Shown here in pieces: positions 58,225 through 64,000 of a stretch of DNA of 64,000 bases. Origin of the DNA: Urechis unicinctus (taxonomy: Eukaryota; Annelida; Polychaeta; Xenopneusta; Urechidae); the NCBI GenBank assembly GCA_034190875.2, contig CM067348.1, positions 10,803,694 through 10,867,693 on the forward strand, given 5' to 3'. Positions within the stretch are counted from its first letter, which is position 1. Every line of letters starts with the position of its first letter. Position numbers and translations under genes: made by a program. The notes below the pieces were generated by a model. It worked only from the letters and a program-made list of their open reading frames with translations, had not been told where the DNA came from and ran no database searches.

Positions 58225-61200
58225 TCATCTATCTATGTCACGATAAACTGTTTGGAATATCGCTTGATGCCTGATGTCTATCATCGTAGTCCACTCTTTG
58301 TCCCAAAGCCACTGCTTGACCACATGAGCTTGGTTGGTTTCTATGAGAGCTCTGCAGAAGTTAACATAATCTTTAAAGGGACGTTTTCCTACATGGTCCA
58401 GAAGTTCACCAACCTGTTCTTGGTCCACTTTGTCCTTCTACAGTCACACAGTAAACGGTGTTAGCGACGATGTGCGCCAGAATAACGAATAGCTGATATC
58501 TTGGACATGTTCTTTCCCTGATACATTTATATCCGCATTCTTACTATAAATTTAGCTTTATTTTGTAGGGTTATGACACGGTAACTCAGCAGATGATCCC
58601 ACAAATCGTCTGGAATTATTTTTTTTGTTAGCTGTGGCCTGTTCGCAATCAATTTTTGTTCAAAGGCATCCTGCATGTCTGAAACACAAACAGGCCAGTG
58701 ACACCAATTGAATCTGACAAGTGAGGTGAGATTGTATTTAAGAAATAGGAAAGACTTAAATCATTGTCAAGTTATCTGGCCCAACTTACCTATGTTAGGG
58801 TCATGTTCTCTGTCGGTAAGGACACTATCGTGCGTATTGACCTCCTGGCCACCCTGTTACAACATGGAACCAAATATAAGCTGTTTATCATAGTGGTGGT
58901 CATTAGAATCACACTATACATGGTTCACTGTGTCAGGCACACATACAGCACAGACAATACACGTCTTATAAAGCATATATTAATGAACCAAGAAACTGAA
59001 TGCGATTTACTATATTGGACTGACAGACAACACAAGGGAGAAATAACGACATACTTGTGTCACACATACAAAACAGGCAACACAAGGGACAAATAATGTC
59101 ATACATGTGTCACACAAACAAAAAAGGCAACACAAGGGACAAATAACGTCATACATGTGTCACACAAACAAAACAGGCAACACAATGGACAAATAACGTC
59201 ATACATGTGTCACACAAACAAAACAGGCAACACAAGGGACAAATAATGTCATAAAGGTGTCAAACAAATAAAACAGGCTTCACAAGGGACAAATAATGTC
59301 ATACAGGTGTCACACAAACAACACAGGCAACACAAGGGACAAATAACGTCATACAGTTGTCACACAAACAATATAGGCAACACAAGGGACAAATAACGTC
59401 ATACAGGTGTCGCACAAACAAAACAGGCAACACAAGGGACAAATAACGTCATACATGTGTCACACAAACAAAACAGGCAACACAAGGGACAAATAACGTC
59501 ATACATGTGTCACACAAACAAAACAGGCAACACAAGGGACAAATAACGTCATACATGTGTCGCACAAACAAAACAGGCAACACAAGGGACAAATTACGTC
59601 ATACATGTGTCGCACAATATATAATACCTACCGATGGCTGGGACAACTTGACTATAATATCGACCGGACTTGAGCCATGTTGTGCATGGAAGTTGCATCG
59701 GAAAGATGACTGTGTTTTCTTACTTTCAAAGAAAAACTCCTTCGTTGGAAATGAATGATCCCACAATATGCTGTGTTCAATTGCCTAATCAGTGAAAAAT
59801 ACAAAACATACCAGGTCTATGCTGCTGAAAGAAGAGGTTTTAAATTCACAGCTTGTATATCCACATAGACATCTTACTGCCTGGTTGAGGTCATTAAATT
59901 AATAACATTAATGTACTGTAAACTTCACAAAACAATACCTGCTCTTTTGGTGACAATAGCTTCCATCCCGTGCTAGAGTTATTCACAGTGACCTCAATGT
60001 TGTTTTTCTTCGTTCTTGGGACACTCATGTGTTGTGTCCAGTGTGCCTGATGCTTAATGGATTCTTTTTCATTCTACCAAGTAAAATAAAGGATTTGGAA
60101 CAGAATGCTTACATTGTGACCACTGCCGATAGTGTATAGCAATGGGCTCAAAATACAAATATACTGACTTTAAAAAGCGGAAACAATCCTTACCTCATAG
60201 TGCTCTTTGTGGTTGTCATAAGATGTGATTAGATACATTAGGCAAGTGATTCTCACAGATGGACCTCTGTCCCAGTGCGCAAACAATTCAGTCTTGACTG
60301 TGTTGCAGCGTTTCGATATACAGATTTTACAGAAATGGCTCATAAGAAGGAAAGCCATTCTGTATTTTGGCAGAACAACTCCCGACACATGTTGTTCTTG
60401 GAAAGAGGTCACGTCTTGCCAGTCCATGTCATCGGTAACATCTGTTGTGTTTTCAGTTGTATTATCGGAGTAGTGAACAATGTAATCATATTGTGGGTCA
60501 TGGCTGAATATATCTTCGGGCAGTGCTACGAGTACAGCAAGGGGCCTGTGGAACTGTTCGCCGTGCGGGGTGAACGTTATCGGCCCCACTTGGCATTCCT
60601 CAAGCGGGTACTGTTCAATGTTTTCTTTCTGTATAATACAACACTGAATATCTGCTGGGTGTGATATAGCCCCGCCGGGGACGTAAACACCTGTTGCCAT
60701 GGGGAGATTTTCCCTCGACGTCAGATCTGATTCCTGGGGTGTCACGTGAAACATGAAGCTGCCTTCAGAAGCTTCATCAGAACACCATAGAACAAATAAG
60801 GTCAAATATATACAATAAACTCCACCCCCCCATTTAAATGTCATAATTCGTGTACCGATATATTCAATTACAACTTATATATATGACAAATGTCATTTTC
60901 ATGCATACTGAGTGTAATGCTACACACCAGCATCAGAAACTGCCGATTGGATATTTGGACCAACGTCTCTTGTTTCTTGCTTTGACACCTGGTTGGACGG
61001 GACCATTGCTAATTATTACAAATTCCCTGTGTGGCTGTTAATGTGGAAGATTTCACAATGTTTAAGCAGATCTGGGGTTTCTTCGATCAATATGGCTATG
61101 TAGCTCTATGTATAGCAAATACAAATGGCTATAAAGTGTACACGCACCTTTTCCAAAGAAACTGTAACAAGTAAACAAGCTGGTATGTAGCAAAATGACT

Positions 61201-62862
61201 TGAAATGGCAAAAGAATCTTTAAGAAACTATTGTCCCACCATTAAACGTCTTGGCATCTTACTGAGCTCATACACCGCTATTCTATATATAAATCCACTA
61301 GATATTTAGTTACCTGACAGCCATAGATTAACAATGGCTCGTTTTTCGTGATCATTAAACACAGCTGCATATTCTTGAGGCAAATCCGCGAAGATATCAT
61401 CTCCAATCGCCTGCAACACAATAGAGATAAACCTTACAGTATATCATCAGAAAATAATTGTGGAGCTGAGAGCAAATGAATTAGAGAGAAGCGTTATATG
61501 TCTGCACTCAACACCAACACAAACCATGCATTCTGGTGCGTTCATTGACCACCGTGGTAAAGACAGCAATTGATCAATAGAAACATTCAGTAGAGTACAT
61601 GCTTAAGTACATGCTTAAGTGACTGGAGCTGATAGGAGATGTGCTAACAACTATGTATGATTGGATATCACAATGCAAAACGGAAGGACAAACTTTAGCC
61701 ATAAACAGTTATGAGATGGTATTTATAGAAACGCATCAGTGTATTTAGAAAATTATGGGGCGAAAGATAATTCTTGATCTATAAAAACCAAGACGCATAT
61801 GGGGTTGAGGGGAGTTGTTAAACGACATTGTGATACATGAAAATGTGCTGATACATGCTCGGAATTGTTAAAAACACTTCCTCATACCTCACTCGAAGAA
61901 CTTTGGAGCGAAGGAGTAGACACTGAAACATGAAACCAATTATACAATATTTTTGTTGCCTCTAGAACTGTTAAAGAATATCTGAGATTCGCCAGTCGTA
62001 TCTCCTTTATTAGAACGGAAGAACGGGACACTGCGCATCAATTCATAGAGCGAATCAACAACGTATCAGATTGTTAATAACGATATTCTCAGCAGTTCCA
62101 CGTGGTATGGTTAATATTTCATAGAGTTAATTGATCAAGCACACATGGAATAAGCTGGTTTCTGCCATCCCTCTCACTTATTGATACTGTATATGATCAA
62201 TGGACAGGCTGTTATAACTGCACTTACTAAATGATGATGAACATATATAATGAGCTGACGGCTGTAATTCCACTTACCCATTGTTTCCCTTTCCTTCTTT
62301 ATTACCGGTTTTATATTCTCGTCGCCTGAAATATGTTGAACTAGGTTATTCGAAAGTATCGGAAATCTCAAATATAGATACTCTCTGACTAGATATGTGA
62401 CTAGCTCAAAATAAGTACTGGATATTTGCGAACTTATTTTTGTTGTCTCTCAAATTTCACAAGGGTCATGATAACCTGGAATACCCTCTCTGAATTTCAA
62501 TCATATAGGAAGTACAAGAATAAATGCAATTATTTTTCGATTGATCGTCAGGATGGCCACAACTAATTACACGCATTTTACCAAAAGAATTGTTAAGGTG
62601 TTCTGTACTGCGACATCACTACACATGTTGCTACATCAAACATTTTTCAATATCTATAATTGGTGCATTTCACAAATGAGTGACTACATATCAATTAAGA
62701 AGAGGTAGGTGGATGTATAAGATAAACCTTTATGAGCACCTTCTGTTTCTATGGGTGTTTCAACTTGTTGGGTATTCATCATTTCACCAAATGCTTGCTC
62801 TTCAACTATAAAATGGGATCCATCATTCAAGTTTTATTGTTCATTTTGGTGAAATTTGTCAT
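58225..62862 (-). CDS. ZU5-UPA-CARD (FIIND-CARD-like) protein, copy C
   Basis: Exons in transcription order: 62862-62740, 62325-62278, 61922-61888, 61410-61314, 60771-60194, 60073-59939, 59784-59632, 58853-58790, 58678-58545, 58437-58225 (stop at the left end). Sizes match copy B exon for exon (CARD exons 1 codon shorter each), phases agree, and all borders are AG/GT. From the 48-bp exon onward the frame is open through ZU5 ('[13 protein letters not shown]'), the His-Phe-Cys site at 60337-60329, UPA and CARD ('LWDHLLSYRVITL', 'DYVNFCRALIETNQAHVV'). The exon equivalent to B exon 2 has a TAA after ten codons, and no exon-1 equivalent with an ATG is near. A downstream in-frame ATG ATG in that exon could still start a protein of about 500 residues. 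It is either an N-terminally altered gene or an early pseudogene. Confidence 0.65.
59033..59620. repeat. Intronic minisatellite, 50-bp unit, about 12 copies
   Basis: Units of 'ggcaacacaagggacaaata' followed by 'acgtcatacatgtgtcacac' in the intron between the UPA and linker exons of copy C. Copies A (near 2015-2045) and B (near 19265-19305) carry only a single related segment at the same intron position, so the array expanded after duplication. Confidence 0.95.
60194..60771 (-). CDS. Copy C exon: ZU5 domain with HF-C site
   Basis: 578 bp, phase 1 to phase 0, the same length as copy B exon 6. It retains 'GVYVPGGAI', '[11 protein letters not shown]' and '[11 protein letters not shown]'. The antisense strand is also largely open here, but that is a shadow. 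Confidence 0.8.
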
Positions 62863-62889
62863 CTGTAGTCATTCTAAGATACGAGAAAT

Positions 62890-64000
62890 ACAGACGTCCA
62901 TGGAGTTATAAACACATACTATTCATTGCTTTAGGGGTCAACATCTACAATCGGTTTCAATTCAAATTTGTTATGATTGTTTTATGGACCAGAAATGGTT
63001 ATATAGTCCACGGTAAGGGGGGTGATCAGATATAAATAATAGAATTGAAAACCGTCTCTGCCTCTCGATGTCGGGATTTAAAAGAGCCATAATATATAAT
63101 GAGCCGAGTGATGTAATTCCACTTACCCATTGTTTCCCTTTCCGTCTTTATCACCGGTTTTATATTCTCGTTGCCTGAAATATGTTATTCTTAGCGATCG
63201 AAAATCTCAAATATTGATACTCATTGACTAGAGATATGACTTGTCCAACATAGGTACTGGGTACTTACAAAGAGAATCTTGTTGTCTCTCGAATTTGACA
63301 AGGGTCTTGATATCCTGGGATACCCTCTCTGAATTTCAATCATATATGAAGAACAAGTATTAATGCAAGTTTATACAAATTTTACCAAAATAATGATGAA
63401 TGTGTTCTGGTACTGTACTGCGACCTCACTCCACTTCAATACTTATAATTTGCTCCATCAACCATTTATCAATATCTATAACTAGTGCATTGCACTAGAT
63501 CAATGACAACATAGCATTGAAGAAGAGACAGTGTGTGTTTCAACTTGTTGGGTGTTCATCATCTCACCAACAGATTGCTCTTCAACTATAAAATTGGTTC
63601 CATCATATGAATCATATTGTTAATTTTTGATAAAATTTGTGATTTGTAGTAATTCTAAAATACTAGACGTCCTTGGTGTCATAAACCCAGGCATACTAAT
63701 GATTGGTTTCGGGGTCAACATCTACAATCGGTTTTATATTAAGTATGTTATGATTATTCTACGGACCAGTAATAGCTATATGGTCCACGGTAAGGGAGGT
63801 GTTTAGATATAGATAATAGATTTGACGCCCCTCTCTGTCTCTCGTTGTCCGGATTTAAAAGAGCTTTAATTATAACAAGTAAACTATGAAAACCTACGGT
63901 GTGGGTTCGTTTCTCCCTCGAGTTTGCTGACAGTCTTAACTTCCCGAGGTTTCTCTTCATTTCAATCAAGCACATGAAAAACCGTGGGCAAATGAAGAAG
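62890..64000 (-). pseudogene. Extra 5' cassette upstream of copy C
   Basis: A second, decayed set of family 5' exons: the 48-bp exon equivalent at 63174-63127 (open, both splice sites) and an exon-2 equivalent near 63655-63540 with an early stop. An exon-1 equivalent near 63935-63895 has AAG where copy B has its ATG. The window ends inside this homology, so the true 5' end of copy C may lie outside. Confidence 0.55.

Noticed and set aside
59033..59620. Regular direct repeats that might look like a CRISPR array
   Set aside because: The units are contiguous 50-bp tandem copies with no unique spacers, in an intron of a eukaryotic gene.

Overview
This is a eukaryotic nuclear window, most likely from a mollusc. 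The evidence is split genes with GT-AG introns, many (TA)n microsatellites, dense minisatellites, a tRNA-headed SINE whose tail ends in a 'gcgttaaac'-like sequence of the kind I associate with molluscs, and remnants of Ty3/gypsy, non-LTR, P-element-like and Polinton-like elements. The mollusc assignment is inference. All gene calls come from reading translations and splice sites by eye; no database search was possible.

The most coherent content is a small family of genes with the architecture ZU5 - UPA - CARD, the same C-terminal order as the FIIND-CARD part of NLRP1 and CARD8. Copy B (18467-24977, minus) can be assembled into an 11-exon model whose intron phases all agree and which is open from ATG to stop (541 codons). 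Copy C (58225-62862, minus) has intact ZU5, UPA and CARD exons but a nonsense codon in its first recognisable exon. Copy A (623-2856, plus) is a pseudogene cut off inside ZU5 next to a Polinton-like capsid remnant. Further 5' fragments lie at 17.0-18.3 kb (plus), 27.2-28.3 kb (minus) and 62.9-64.0 kb (minus). All three ZU5 copies carry His-Phe-Cys where autoproteolytic FIIND/PIDD proteins have His-Phe-Ser.

A second theme is a duplicated ankyrin-repeat region. Copy I (7.1-16.3 kb) has a short, broken ankyrin gene. Copy II (34.3-53.9 kb) has a long ankyrin gene with about 27 repeats, many encoded by nearly identical 198-bp units, and at least three frame breaks. Each copy also contains a decayed Ty3/gypsy element and the same series of minisatellites. 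Copy II has 8.6 kb (38.35-46.91 kb) that is absent from copy I, and part of copy I (7.1-9.2 kb) is an inverted copy of 51.2-53.9 kb.

Between these lie a truncated PIGZ-like GPI mannosyltransferase pseudogene (3.3-4.4 kb, minus), two P-element-like transposase fragments (5.4 kb and 25.3 kb), an unidentified multi-exon gene at 28.4-32.3 kb (minus) whose C-terminal tail carries YxxM and YxN motifs, and a Polinton-like remnant at 53.9-57.7 kb. Large parts of 38.4-46.5 kb are degenerate tandem repeats without recognisable genes.
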